Source: Diacronema lutheri
Lineage: Eukaryota > Haptophyta > Pavlovophyceae > Pavlovales > Pavlovaceae
Assembly (NCBI GenBank): GCA_019448385.1
Contig: JAGTXO010000002.1
Location: forward strand, 1-64,000
Length of the DNA: 64,000 bases
Reading direction: 5' to 3'
Shown piece after piece: positions 41,929 to 52,600 of this stretch. Position 1 is the first letter of the stretch. Each line of letters starts with the position of its first letter. The notes under the pieces are model-generated. The model did no database searches. It saw only the letters and a program-made list of their open reading frames with translations, and was not told the origin of the DNA. The position numbers were made by a program, and so were the translations under genes.

Positions 41929-42410
41929 TCATTCCGCAACCTCGCGCTCATCGCTCAACAATTCCGCATCCGACTCTGCGGACGCCGCCGCGCGCGTCTC
42001 GGGCGGCGGCGGCGCGGCTCGTGCGCCGCTCTCCTGCCGGGGCGGACTGGTGCTGTGTGCCAACGCGAGCTCGGGCGCATGCGCGCGAGCCGCCGGCTGC
42101 ACGTCGGCCGCACCGCCATTGGAGGCCAGCTTGCGGTGCAGCGCGGCGAGGCGCTGCCGCACGTGCGCGAGCCTCGCCTCCTTGTTCGGCACGGTCGAGC
42201 GCTCGAGCGCGTCGGCTGCGGCGCGGAAGTAGGCGACGGCGTCGTCCGGTTGGCCGCACCGCTCGTGCGCAGCGCCGATATTGTTCAGCGTCGTCGCGAG
42301 GACCGCCGCGTCGCTGGGGCGGTACTTGCGATTAAAGCTGAGCACCTGCTTGAAGAGGACGAGCGCGTCGGACGGCCGCTCGGCCGCATACAACTTGAGG
42401 CCCTGTAAAA

Positions 42411-42447
<37 letters not shown>

Positions 42448-42991
42448 GGCGAGGGCGGGGGGGTCGGTGCGCGCGCCGCCCTCGCGCGTCGCGTTGAGGT
42501 GGTTGCGCCGCGCATGCGCCGATGCGCACCTCATCCCACATCACCGCCGCCACGCGCTGCGCGTTTGCAAACTGCGCGCTGTCGTCCGCCACGTTGGCGT
42601 CGTCTCTGGCCATTCGGCCGAGCTTGCTCACGACGTGCTCGTGCGCGCGGCGGCGCTGCTCGTCCCACACGGCGGAAGGGTGGTTGAGGACGCCGACGGC
42701 GCGCTCGTAGAAGAAGACGGCCTGCTGCGCCTGACCAATCTTGTCGTACGCCGAGGCGAGGTTGTTCAGGTTGGTGCAGAGGCCGAGGGCGCTGGGTGCC
42801 ATGTAGCGCTCGTTGATGCTGAGGCTCTGGTCGAAGAGACGAATCGCGTCGGCATACTGCTTGCGCTGGAAGAACTCCATACCCTCATCAAAGAGCGCGT
42901 AGCCCAGCTGGATCGCCTCCTCCCTCGTCACATCCTCCCCGAGCGCCGCGAGCATGTGCCTGTCCGTCGCGTCGTCGTCATACACTGCCAT
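41929..42991 (-). CDS. tetratricopeptide repeat protein (kinesin-light-chain-like TPRs)
   Basis: Exons are 42,991-42,530 and 42,402-41,929, 311 aa. Residues about 25-130 hold paired helices of the TPR type (ALFDEGMEFFQRKQYADAIR, then LGLCTNLNNLASAYDKIGQA, then FFYERAVGVLN). The intron joins AAVMWDE to GLKLYAAERPSDALVLF, which continues the repeat register (ATTLNNIGAAHERCGQPDDA, then AYFRAAADALE). The C-terminal 80 residues are Pro/Ala-rich and probably disordered. The intron has a GTGCGC donor and a 32-base C run on the sense strand before TTTTACAG. TPRs of this kind bind partner proteins; the partner is unknown. It is divergent from the RP2-like gene, start codons 56 bp apart, which may mean shared regulation. 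Confidence 0.75.
42414..42445 (-). repeat. poly-G run (poly-C on the sense strand) in the TPR gene intron
   Basis: Thirty-two G on the plus strand. On the coding strand it is a C run that sits about ten bases before the TTTTACAG acceptor, exactly where a polypyrimidine tract belongs. Confidence 0.85.
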
Positions 42992-43047
42992 CCTGCCCCT
43001 CCCACCCCCCTTCCCCCTTCCCCCACATTTTTTGAAAGGCTTTTTTG
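42992..43047. promoter_or_regulatory. 56-bp divergent promoter with pyrimidine/T tracts
   Basis: The gap between the two divergent start codons holds CCCCTCCCACCCCCCTTCCC-type pyrimidine blocks and two T runs. Such a short gap must carry both start sites. Confidence 0.4.
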
Positions 43048-46000
43048 ATGCCCTTGGGAAGAATGAGCCGCGGCGAGGTGCGGCTCGAGCTGGTCGAGGC
43101 GCGCGACGTGGAGCCGACGGAGGTGAACGGCGACGAGTTTGTCTTCTACTGCCGCGCGTGCGTCAAGGAGCCCATACGCCGCCGTTTCAAGCGCGGGCGC
43201 GACACGACCGTGCGCGGCCCGGCCTTCAAGCTCGGCGAGCGGCTGCTCCTCGACGACGTGCACGAGGAGGCGACGATCGTGCTCGACCTGTTCGCGCGCG
43301 AGGCGCGCGCCGGCGCGGCAGGCCTTGGCGCCACGGACGAGCTGCTTGGCAAGGCGGTCTTACCTGTCGCCGCCGCCGCCGCGCGCGGGGAGGTCGTGGA
43401 GTGGGTCGAGCTGATCAGCGGCAAGCTCCAGCTCCGCCTCGCGTTCAGCAAGCGCGACGCGGACGCGGAGGACGACGAGGAGGGCGAGACGGATGAGACG
43501 GAGGATATGGACGACTTGCGGGCGCACGCCGCGCTGCCCGCCGCCGCCGCCGCCGCCGCCAGCCCCTCGCCGCGGTCGCTGCCGTTCAGCGGCTCCGGCG
43601 CGGCCGCGGCCAAGTCGCCGCCGCCGGCCGCGCCGCCGCCCGCGCGGCAGACGGCGGCGCCCTCGGTGCCGCTCAAGCCGCTCGGCCTTGGCGCGGCGGG
43701 CCTCGGCACCGGCGCGCCTGCCGAGCGCGCCGCCGGCCCGCCGCTCGGCACCCATCGCGACAGCGCATTCGTGCGCGTCGTGTCCAGGCTCAGCACGAGC
43801 GTCGAGTGGACGCGGGAGGTGCTGCCTGCGATCCGGCGAAGCGTCGGTTCGTTTGCGCGCGCAGCGCGCAGCGCAGGCGCGCAGCGCGCGCAGCGCGATG
43901 CGCACAGCGCCTTCCAAGAGGCGGCGGAGGGCGCGCTGCAGGCGGCGATCGACGCGGAGGGCGCGGACTCCGAAACAATTCTCACTGACCTCCTCGCCTC
44001 CGCCGACCGGCCGGTGCCGCCCGCGCTCGACGACGTGGGCGCGCGCACGCTCCGGCTGCTGTGGTGCATGGACGATATGGACGAGTTTGACGCCTTCATG
44101 CGCGCCGAGGCAAGCGCCGCCGCGCCGGGCGGCGGCGACGAGGACGACGCCGCCGACAACGATACCGCGCCTGTTGATAGCAATGGCACCCGTGCCGACA
44201 ACGATACCGGCATCGACCACGCGGCGGCGCGCGACATGCTCGGCCTCGGTATCGCGCTCGGGCTCGCGTCGGGCGAGCTCGAGATGGACGCGGAAGGCCG
44301 CCTCTCGCGCTCGCGCTCGCCGCACGGCTCGCGCTCGCCGTCGCCGTCGCCGACGCGCGAGGGGCGTGTCTTTGCTGACGACCGTTTCGAGGAGTTGCCG
44401 CCGGTGGATGTGGACGTGCCCGTGGTGCAGGGCGACGATGGCGACGGGCGGCCGCCGCGCTCGCCGAGCCGGAGGCCGCTCGCACCGCCGACGCTCGAGG
44501 CGATCGACGGCGAGGGGACGCTCGTCTCCTCCCCGCCGTCGGCGCGCGCGCACGCAGCTGAGTCCGCGCCGATGCCGGCCGCTGTGCCCAAGCTCGTCGT
44601 CAACGATGGGCATGGCGTGGGTGTCTTGCCCGACGCGCCGCCGCTGCCTGCCCAGCCGAGCAAGGAGAAGCCCGCGGCAGCGGCGCACGGAGCGCATGGC
44701 GCCGGCGCGGAGCGCACGGGCGGCTCGCGCGACGGCGACGTCGAGGCAGCGACGGCGGTGGAGGGCGAAGGCGAGGAGGAGGTGCTGCAGCTTGAGGCGG
44801 TCGAGGACGAGGACGAGCTGCTCGCCGACGAGGACGAGCGCTACGACGACGACTGCGAGGACGACGAGGACGACGACAAGGACGCCACGCCGTCCGCCAA
44901 GCCGCGCTCACCCCCCGCCCGCGAGCAGACGCGCGCGCCTCGCGCCGCGCTCGACGCGGACGTCGACGAGTTCGACGAGGTGGACGAAGTGGAGGACGAG
45001 GAGGAGGACGAGGTACTCTCGGACCTGCCCGAGGGGGAGGCGCACCCACCCGCGCAGCGCGCGCGCGCGCCTCCGAGCGCGCCGCCCGCGCCGCGCGCCG
45101 CCGACGCGCACGCGCACGGCGGCCGCGAGGCGGCGGAGGCGGAGGTGGACGGCGACGGCGACGGCGACGCGGCGGGCGGCGACGGCGCCGAGCCGCCGGG
45201 CGGCTGGCCCGAACCCGTCGAGACGCGCACGTCCTTCCGTTACTTCCGCGACGTAACTGTGTCGCGCTTTGACGGCGAGTTGAACGGCGCGCACGTTGAG
45301 GTGCAGGACTTGAACAATTGCGAGGTGCTGCTGCTCGACGTGAGCGCGCAGGTGACGATCGACCGGTGCACCAACTGCCGCTTCCTCATCGCGCCAACGA
45401 ACGGCTCCGTCTTTGTGCGCGACTGCAAGTCGTGCATGCTCACTGTCGCGTGCAGACAGCTACGCACGCGCGGCTGCATGCATTGCGACATCTTCGTGCA
45501 CACGCTCGGCCCGATCGTCGAGACATCGTCGGGCATGCGCTTCGAGCGGTGGAACGTGTGGTACCCCGGACAGGACGCGCACTTTGCGCGCGCCAAGCTC
45601 GACGCGGGCGTGAACAAGTGGAACGACGTGTACGATTTCTCTGAAGGCGATGGCGCCTACGCGCAGCCGCACTGGGAGCTGATGCCTGCCGCAGAATTCC
45701 TGCGCTGGGAGGTGCGCTTCGACGGACCGCACGCGGGCAGGCTGGGCGGCGACGCGCTCGAGAACGCGGCGGAGGCGTTCCTGCCCGCGGAATACCTCGA
45801 CGCCGAGCTCGAGGAGTCGAGCGTGCAGCCGCCGCCCGCCTCGCGCTTTGGCACCGAGCGCGCGCCCATCGGCAAAAGGCTCGTTGACGGTGCATGGACG
45901 CTCATATACGAGGAGGAAGCGATGGCTACCAAGCCACATCGCGCACCGTCGTCCGGACAGGCGCACGCCGAGCCGGACGCCGCGCCCGCCGGCGCGCGCG

Positions 46001-46371
46001 ACCCGCGCGAGACTGAGCTCGCGCTCGTCGCGGCCGAGCCGGGCTGGGTGCGGACGGTGCACGCGTTTGTCGCAAACCACGCGCCTGCGTTTAGCGGCGA
46101 GGGCGCAGCGGACCGCGCGCGGCAGCAGGCGCTGCACGAGGTGTACGCCGCGGCGGCGGAGGTACAGCTCGAGGAGACGCTCGCCGAGCTCGGCATCGAC
46201 GCCGAGGCCTTCCTGCGCGCGCTGCTGCAGCCCGTGGCGCCGGGCGGCCTCGGGCCGGCGGCGAGCCGCGCGCTGCTGCAGGTGCGCGCGATGGAGGACC
46301 TCGGTGCATTCGTCGAGCTCATGGAGGGCGCGGCGAGCGGCGCGGGCGTCGACTCGACTGGCGGGCGCTGA
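43048..46371 (+). CDS. C2-like plus TBCC/RP2-type domain protein
   Basis: The product is 1,107 aa from the first ATG, with a second candidate at 43,063. The N-terminus (about 5-130) looks like a C2-type beta sandwich (VRLELVEARDVEPTEVNGDE, then ATIVLDLFAREA, then GEVVEWVELISGKLQLRLAF). A long low-complexity centre is rich in Asp/Glu/Ser/Pro, with acid runs around 44,760-45,030. The region about 45,220-45,690 is a clear TBCC domain of the RP2 kind: NNCEVLLLDVSAQVTIDRC, NCRFLIAPTNGSVFVRDC, CRQLRTRGCMHCDIFVHTLG, GMRFERWNVWYPG. The QLR motif keeps the arginine that RP2 uses as Arl3 GAP finger. A helical tail follows. RP2 acts in ciliary lipoprotein trafficking; the C2 fusion suggests membrane docking, which is inference. 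Confidence 0.75.
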   Translation: MPLGRMSRGEVRLELVEARDVEPTEVNGDEFVFYCRACVKEPIRRRFKRGRDTTVRGPAFKLGERLLLDDVHEEATIVLDLFAREARAGAAGLGATDELLGKAVLPVAAAAARGEVVEWVELISGKLQLRLAFSKRDADAEDDEEGETDETEDMDDLRAHAALPAAAAAAASPSPRSLPFSGSGAAAAKSPPPAAPPPARQTAAPSVPLKPLGLGAAGLGTGAPAERAAGPPLGTHRDSAFVRVVSRLSTSVEWTREVLPAIRRSVGSFARAARSAGAQRAQRDAHSAFQEAAEGALQAAIDAEGADSETILTDLLASADRPVPPALDDVGARTLRLLWCMDDMDEFDAFMRAEASAAAPGGGDEDDAADNDTAPVDSNGTRADNDTGIDHAAARDMLGLGIALGLASGELEMDAEGRLSRSRSPHGSRSPSPSPTREGRVFADDRFEELPPVDVDVPVVQGDDGDGRPPRSPSRRPLAPPTLEAIDGEGTLVSSPPSARAHAAESAPMPAAVPKLVVNDGHGVGVLPDAPPLPAQPSKEKPAAAAHGAHGAGAERTGGSRDGDVEAATAVEGEGEEEVLQLEAVEDEDELLADEDERYDDDCEDDEDDDKDATPSAKPRSPPAREQTRAPRAALDADVDEFDEVDEVEDEEEDEVLSDLPEGEAHPPAQRARAPPSAPPAPRAADAHAHGGREAAEAEVDGDGDGDAAGGDGAEPPGGWPEPVETRTSFRYFRDVTVSRFDGELNGAHVEVQDLNNCEVLLLDVSAQVTIDRCTNCRFLIAPTNGSVFVRDCKSCMLTVACRQLRTRGCMHCDIFVHTLGPIVETSSGMRFERWNVWYPGQDAHFARAKLDAGVNKWNDVYDFSEGDGAYAQPHWELMPAAEFLRWEVRFDGPHAGRLGGDALENAAEAFLPAEYLDAELEESSVQPPPASRFGTERAPIGKRLVDGAWTLIYEEEAMATKPHRAPSSGQAHAEPDAAPAGARDPRETELALVAAEPGWVRTVHAFVANHAPAFSGEGAADRARQQALHEVYAAAAEVQLEETLAELGIDAEAFLRALLQPVAPGGLGPAASRALLQVRAMEDLGAFVELMEGAASGAGVDSTGGR

Positions 46372-46551
46372 CAGACGGACGGGAGTGAGACCAACATCGT
46401 GAGGTCCCATGCTCGATGCCCTTCCAACGGCCCGCGCGACGGCTCGTCACAAGAGTCGCGCCCGGTGACGAGGGGCGGGGTACCCAAGGGGGCGGGATTC
46501 GAGATTTCGAGGCTCTTCCCAAAAAGGACCGCGCGACGAGTGGAAGGCAAG
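46372..46551. other. intergenic, no gene seen
   Basis: A 180-bp spacer between two plus-strand genes, with CG-rich sequence and no recognisable motif. It presumably holds the 3' end of the RP2-like gene and the promoter of the next gene. Confidence 0.4.
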
Positions 46552-47667
46552 ATGAGGGTGCGATTCGGCCGCCGGGGCCTGGCCACAGCGGCGGCCCTCG
46601 GGACGGGCCGGCTCTGCCCGCCGCACTATGGGTACAGCGCGACAAAGCTCGCGCTTTGCGCGACGGACGAAGCGGACACGCTGCTCATCGCCGGCGGCGT
46701 GTACGGCAACGTGCACGCGCTCGACGCGATCGAGCGGCGGCACGCGGCGGAGCGCGCGGCGATGGGCGCGGGCAGCCGTGTGCGCGTCGCACTCAACGGC
46801 GACTTCCACTTCTTCAACGCCACGCCCGACGCGTGGGACGCGATCAACCGCCGCATCCACGGCGCGGCACCCGACGGCTGGAGCGCGTCGCTCGGCAACG
46901 TCGAGTTTGAGGCTGCGCAGCTCGGCGGGCCCGAGCTGGCGGGCGGCTGCGGCTGCGCGTACCCCGAGTTTGTGGGCGACGAGGTTGTGAGCAGATCGAA
47001 CGCGATTGTCCAGCGGCTCACGCGCGCCGCCTTCGCCGCGCCTGGCTGGTCTCGCGAGTGGCTGGGCACCCTCCCCATGTACGCGGCGTGCCGCGTGGGC
47101 GGCGCGCGCGTGTCGATCGTGCACGGCGACCCGCGCGCTCTCGCGGGATGGGCGCTCTCGGCCGAGCTGTTCAGCGAGCCCAAGGTGCGCGCGTGGCTCG
47201 AGCAGGCCGACGCGGACATCTTCGCCTCGACGCACACGTGCGTCACGCACGCACGGCTCGTCGACCGCGGACCGGCGCGGCCGCTGGGCGCGGTCTTTAA
47301 CAACGGCGCGGCGGGGATGCCGTGCTTCGACGGCGAGCTGTGGGGCGTGATGACGCGCGTCTCGACCGACTGGGCGCGCGCGCCGCCCGACTCGATCTTC
47401 GGCGTTGCGCTGCGCGAGCTCGGCGTGCGCGTCGATGCGATCCGCGTGCGGTATTCCGCGCATGCGTGGCAGCGCACATGGGAGGGGTGGTGGCCGGAGG
47501 GCTCAGCGGCGCGCCAAGGGTATGGCGCGCGGATGACGCGCGGCTTGCGCGACTGGACCGTCGAGAGGGCGTTCGCCACCACCGGCGACGCGCTGCGCGA
47601 GGTGCGGCCAGCGGCTCCACCGGCGGGAAGAGGAGGGGAGCAGGAGCGGGCGAGGCACAGCCTTTAA
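46552..47667 (+). CDS. metallophosphoesterase-like protein with altered metal ligands
   Basis: The product is 371 aa from the ATG at 46,552; the first 25 residues are basic and hydrophobic and could be a targeting sequence. The calcineurin-like order of motifs is there: LLIAGGVYGNVHALDAIERR (50s) where GDxHG would be, LNGDFHFF (Gly83-Asp84) as GDxxD, SLGNVEF (115-118) as GNHE, VSIVHGDPRAL (His191) and FASTHTC (His228). Motif 1 has Gly for Asp and Tyr for His, and motif 3 has Val for His. At least three metal ligands are thus replaced, while the later His residues remain. It may have lost phosphatase activity or use one metal. It converges on the kinesin gene, stop codons 33 bp apart. Confidence 0.6.
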   Translation: MRVRFGRRGLATAAALGTGRLCPPHYGYSATKLALCATDEADTLLIAGGVYGNVHALDAIERRHAAERAAMGAGSRVRVALNGDFHFFNATPDAWDAINRRIHGAAPDGWSASLGNVEFEAAQLGGPELAGGCGCAYPEFVGDEVVSRSNAIVQRLTRAAFAAPGWSREWLGTLPMYAACRVGGARVSIVHGDPRALAGWALSAELFSEPKVRAWLEQADADIFASTHTCVTHARLVDRGPARPLGAVFNNGAAGMPCFDGELWGVMTRVSTDWARAPPDSIFGVALRELGVRVDAIRVRYSAHAWQRTWEGWWPEGSAARQGYGARMTRGLRDWTVERAFATTGDALREVRPAAPPAGRGGEQERARHSL

Positions 47668-47700
47668 AAGCCTCTCGTCTTGCCTTCATGATCAGAAAGG

Positions 47701-49438
47701 TCACATGGGCTGAGAGGCCGTGGGGCGGCTGCTGGGGGGCTGCCCCGCGCCCTGCGGCTGCTGCCGCCGTTTGGCAGCCTTGGCCTTCTTGTGCAGCTCG
47801 CGGAAGGTGTTATAGATGCGCGCAGCGTCCTCCTCGGTCCCGCCCGCCGCGAGGACCCACTGCGCCACGTCGGGCAGGTACTCGACGGTGAGCGCCTTGC
47901 CTGATGAGCGCGCGAACGCGTGCGCGCAGTGCGCGTACGCGCCGCCGTCGAGCTGCGCGACCCACGCGACGAGCTTCTTGCCCGACCACTTCTCCACCTC
48001 GTCGAACTGCGCGCGCTGCCGCTCGGCCATCGTGGCGAGCAACATCTGTGCCGCGTAGTCGAGCGTGTTCGCCGTGTGCTTGGCCTGCGAGCGGAGCGGC
48101 GCGACGTGCGCGATGAGGCAGACGGCCGACCGAGCGCTGCCGTCGCTGCCGCCATCAGCCGCCGTCGCGCCGTCGTCGCGCGCCTCCTCCGGCGCGCCGC
48201 GCGCGCCCTCGAAGGCGCCGCGCAGCAGCATGGTGAGCTTCGCGTCGCGGTACGGCACGTGCGCGCTTGGCTCAGTGGTCGCGCGGCGCAGCAAGGCGCG
48301 GATGCACTCCTTGAGCGTGCCGAGCGACGCGTTGATCTCGCGCATCTCGGCGAGCCGCGCCGCGTCGTGCGCGACCGCGTCCTCGCGCCGCTCCGAGCCG
48401 GCGAGGTCGACGAGCTGCACGCGGCCTCCGAGGGGTGCGCCCTCGCCGTTGCCGTCGACCACGCCCTCCGGTCCGCCGAGGCGCAGCGTGCAGATGGCGT
48501 GCGAGCGGGAGGACTGCTCGTTGCTCGCCGTGGCCGCCGTCCGCCTTCGCCCGTTCGCCTCCGCGAGCCGGCGTGCAAACTCAGCAGCCGTGCGCGCGCG
48601 CACGCACGAGAGGCCTGCCGCGTGGACGAGGCCGCTCCCGTCGTCGCGCAGCGCGACGGGCGCCGAATCGTCGAGCAGGTCAAAGCACTTGTCGCCGCGG
48701 TTCTCGAGGAAGCTCACCCACAGCGTCGCATTGCCACCCTGCTCGAGCAGCTGCGCCGCTGCGAGCGCCTGCAGGGCGGCCATCGTGTACGTCTTGCCCG
48801 AGCCGGTCTGGCCGCACGCGATCACGGTGGCGAGTCCGCCGCGCAGGGCGAGGTGGACGAGCGGCTCGACGCACTGCGCGTAGATCTCGCCCGTGCTGCA
48901 CTCGCCGCCGAACGCGCCGTGCAGCTCGTACTGCGCGGCCGCGACGTTTCCGGTCGGCACGCCGATGCTCCGCTCCTCGTGCAAGCAGAACACCTCGCGC
49001 CCGCGGCACACGACCGCCTGTCGGGCGCACGCGCGCGGCGCGAAGGTCGCGCGTCAGCGCAAGGCGCGCGCGCACGCGCGCGAGCGCGCGAGAGGGGCGC
49101 GAGGGCGCGCGCGCCTCGTAGTCGTATTGCGCGTGCGACGCCGCCGTCGCGCCCTCGATGCGCTCACCGATGCGCTCGCGCTCGGATTCGAGCAGCGGGC
49201 GGGCGCGACAGACGACTTGCACAGCCGTCGCCTGAGCTGCCGGCACGCTCGGCGCGGCAGCCTCGGCGAGCAGCTCGGCCCGCTTGGCGGCCGCCTTGGC
49301 CACGAGTGTCGGACCGTCGGGCTCGACGCTCGCGTGTGGCGGCGGGTCGCGCAGTGTGCCCTTGTTCTCGGACGTGATGAGCGTAAACTCGGAGCCCGCC
49401 TTGCCCCCGCCGTCGCTCCGCCGCACCTCATCGCCCAT
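47701..49438 (-). CDS. kinesin motor protein (kinesin-13-like) with C-terminal SAM-like domain
   Basis: Exons are 49,438-49,115 and 49,017-47,701, 546 aa. Motor motifs: VQVVCRARPLLESE, the P-loop ACGQTGSGKTYTM, switch I NEQSSRSHAIC, switch II LVDLAGSERRED, INASLGTLKECIRAL, and VPYRDAKLTMLLRGAF. The short N-terminus and the EPLVHLAL stretch before the P-loop resemble kinesin-13 and KIF24, which depolymerise microtubules. After the motor a compact domain (WSGKKLVAWVAQLDGGAYA, then GKALTVEYLPDVAQWVLAA) resembles a SAM domain. It has almost no stalk, so processive transport is unlikely. The intron is GC-AG: the exon ends YDYE, then GCGCGC...CCCGACAG, then AVVCRGREVF, in phase 0. The subfamily call is tentative. 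Confidence 0.82.
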
Positions 49439-49605
49439 TGCACGCCGGCTGAGCAGCGCTGCCCCCAGTTGAGAGCCCAAGCCGCGTCGGGTTCCAAGAA
49501 ATCGCCTGTCTGTCTTTGGTGACGTTTCCCGCCTGCCCTCCGCCGCCTGCCCTCTTCCCCTCCCCTCCCCCGGTCCCCCATCTGGTGCCATCCCCTGGCG
49601 GGCTT

Positions 49606-52600
49606 TCATGACGACGGGCTCTCGTCGTCATCAGCGTCGGCCCACGCTGATGAGCCGCCCGCGCGCGTCTCGACGCGGGCCTCAAGGCGCTCGATCTGCA
49701 AGCGGAGTGCGCGCTGCTCAGCGCGCGACTCAACAAGCGCTTCGAGCAGCAGGTCGAGCTTGCGCTCGACCTCGCCGCCCAAGGGCGCGCGCGGCAGCTC
49801 GCCATCGTGATGCTGAGCCGCGGCGACGCTTAGCGTGGCGACCATCTGCACCGTGCGCGCTGGCTTGTGTAGCGCGGCCGTGCGCACGGCGAACTCGCCG
49901 TGCGAGTCGTCAAAGCCGTACTTGTCCATGATCGAGATGATCGACGGCAGCACGAGCGTGCGCACTTGCAGTCGGTCGAGGTCGCTCGTCTCGCCACGCT
50001 CGCACCGCCGCGCCATCGCTCGGCACGCGTCGCGCTTCTCCTGCCGCTCGGACGTGTGGCGCGCGAGGAAGCCGACCGGCGTGTAGAGCGAGCGGCGCGC
50101 GCGGCCAAGCATGCAGTTGGTCACCACCTCGAGCAGCTGCTGCGTGTTCAACACCTGTGAAACGGCGGCCGACCCGCCAGCGCCGCGCGACCGTGATGCG
50201 CGCGAGCGCGCGGCGCGCGAGCGCGCGGCGCGGCGCGGCGCGGCGCGGCGCGGCGCGGCGCGGCGCGGCGCGCACACCTGCGCGCCCTTGCGGTCGAGCT
50301 CGATCAGCCTCCAGCGCGCCATCGCGAGCAGCCCGACGAGGAGCATCTCGTCGAGCTTGGATTTGTATTCGCTGTGCACGATGCGCGCGCCCGGCCGCAC
50401 GAGGCCGCCGTGCAAGGCCGAGCTCGCGCACTCGGCGGACGCCACCTGGCAGAGGAGGCCGTGCGTCTTGACCGCGTCCACGCGCAGGACCACGCCCGCG
50501 CCTACGAGCGGCGGCGCCGCGCGCGTGAGCGCGGTGCGCGTGCCCGACGGAGCGCGGGCCACCGCGCGGCCGCGCGTTGGGCGCGCGTCGGCGCTCGCGC
50601 GCGCGGCGCCCGACGCGGCGCGCACTCGGCAGCTCGAGCGTATCGGCTTCTCGCGCCCAGTACGTGAGGTCGTGGCTCACGATCAGCCGCGCGACGGACA
50701 CGTCGTCAGCGCGCCGGCCGTCGCGCAGGCGGGGCGCGCGCGCGCGCGCATCGAGCGGCGCGTCGTCACGCTCGGCGAGCGCGCGCGCGGCGGCGTGCGC
50801 GCAGACGAGGACGGGCTGCGTAGGCCGGAGCGTGAGCGGGGCCTGCGCCTCGTGCACGCGCAGCCGCGCTGTGCCCAGCCGCACGACACATGACCACAGC
50901 TCGCCGCCGACGAGTGACGAGAGCGTCACCGCGCGCGAGACGCGGCCAAGCGCCTTCTGCTGGTTGGCAAAGGTCATCGCGTCAAAGTCTGTCGCCTCGC
51001 GCCGCGCGAGGGCCTTCACCTCGGTGTAGTACTCGTTCAAGATCGCAATGAAGACGTTGATCAGCACGAGCACCGCGCCGAGCGCGTACGCGAGGAAGAA
51101 GATGGGCGCGAGCACTGGGTTCGCGTTGCGCAGCGCCTCGTACTCGAGGTCGCCGATGATCAGCCGCATGCACGTGATGAGCGCCTCCATCGGTGTGTGG
51201 AAGAGGGGCAGCGCCGGCCCGAATGCAAAGTGGCCGACGAGGGCGAACGCGAGGAGGACGAGGACGAAGATCAGCAGGAAGGACGCGAGGTCGACCGATG
51301 CGGACGCGAGCACGTCAAAGAGCAGCATCATCGATTTGTCCAGCCGCAGATATTTGAACGTCCTACGCGACGCGCGCGCCCTCGCCGTCAGAGCCGCGCT
51401 GGCCGCGTCGGCCGCGCCGGCCGCGCCGGCTACGTCGGCCGCGCACGGCCGCGCGCGGCGCGGGGTGGGGCGCGGCGCGGCGCTGCGCTGCGCTGCGCTG
51501 CGCGGCGCGCACTTGCAGATGCACAGGAGAAAGGTCCACGCCATCATGGTGAGGATGACGTGGTACGCGGACGCGACGCCCGCGATGTCCTCGCTCATCC
51601 ACCGCTGCTGCTGCAGCGCGTGGTCGTGCCGCTGCAAGAAGCGCGCATACGACGCCGCGCAGCAGAGCGTCGACGCGAGGATCGCCAGCTCGCACAGGTT
51701 GAACCAGTCGAGAAGCCATCGCGCGCCGCTGCGCGCCCAGTCGCGCACCATCACCGCCGAGTAGTACATGACCGCGGCGTACAGCACCACCGCGAGCAGC
51801 AGCCGCACGACGTCCGCGCGCAAATCAAAGTCATAGACGCGCCCGCGCACCGACGCGACGAGCGCGGAGTTCATCACGTTGCCCGTGCGCGAGAACTCGA
51901 AGAGGATGCGCACGACGGAGAGCAGGTTGGAGCGCGCGTTGAGCACGTTGAGCGAGAGCGCGACCGCGACGACGTTCTCGTCGACGAGCTCCGAGGCCGA
52001 GAGGAATTGAACGTGCTCGTCGAACTGGGCGCGGTCTGTCGTGCTCAGCAGCTTGCCGTACCCGCCGTAGCCATAGTCGGCGTAGCCGAGGGGCTTGAGC
52101 CACGTGTTGCGCAGAAAGGACCAGTCGCGTCGGTGCTCGAGGCAGAGGTTTGAGCCGAGCAAATGGCGCGGCGTGCCGCGCGCGTCCACGCCGCCGCACG
52201 TCGTTTCCCACCCGGCCGCGTCCGACGCCCAGCCGCGCGCGTGGCGCTGCGTGTCGAACTCGTACACGCCGTCGCGCGTGTGGAAGGCGTGCTTGGCGGG
52301 CAGCTCGCGCACGATCCGCATTTGCAGCATCGAGAGGCTGCCGAGCCGCGGGTCGGCCGAGAAGATGGCGTCGGCCAAGTCGTCGCCCAGCCACGCCCAA
52401 AAGTCGGCGGGCGACTGGCGCGGAGGCGTGCGCGCGCGGCGGCGGCGCGACGGCGTGGTGGTCGAGGTCGAGCGCGCGCGCGCGCACGCGCGCCGGGCGC
52501 TGCACCGCCCACCTTGGCCTCGTTGAACGGCGAGTTCGCGTCGAGGCCGTCGAGCTGGAGGTCGAACGCTTCGGTCAGGACGGCAGTCGTCTCGTAGCAC

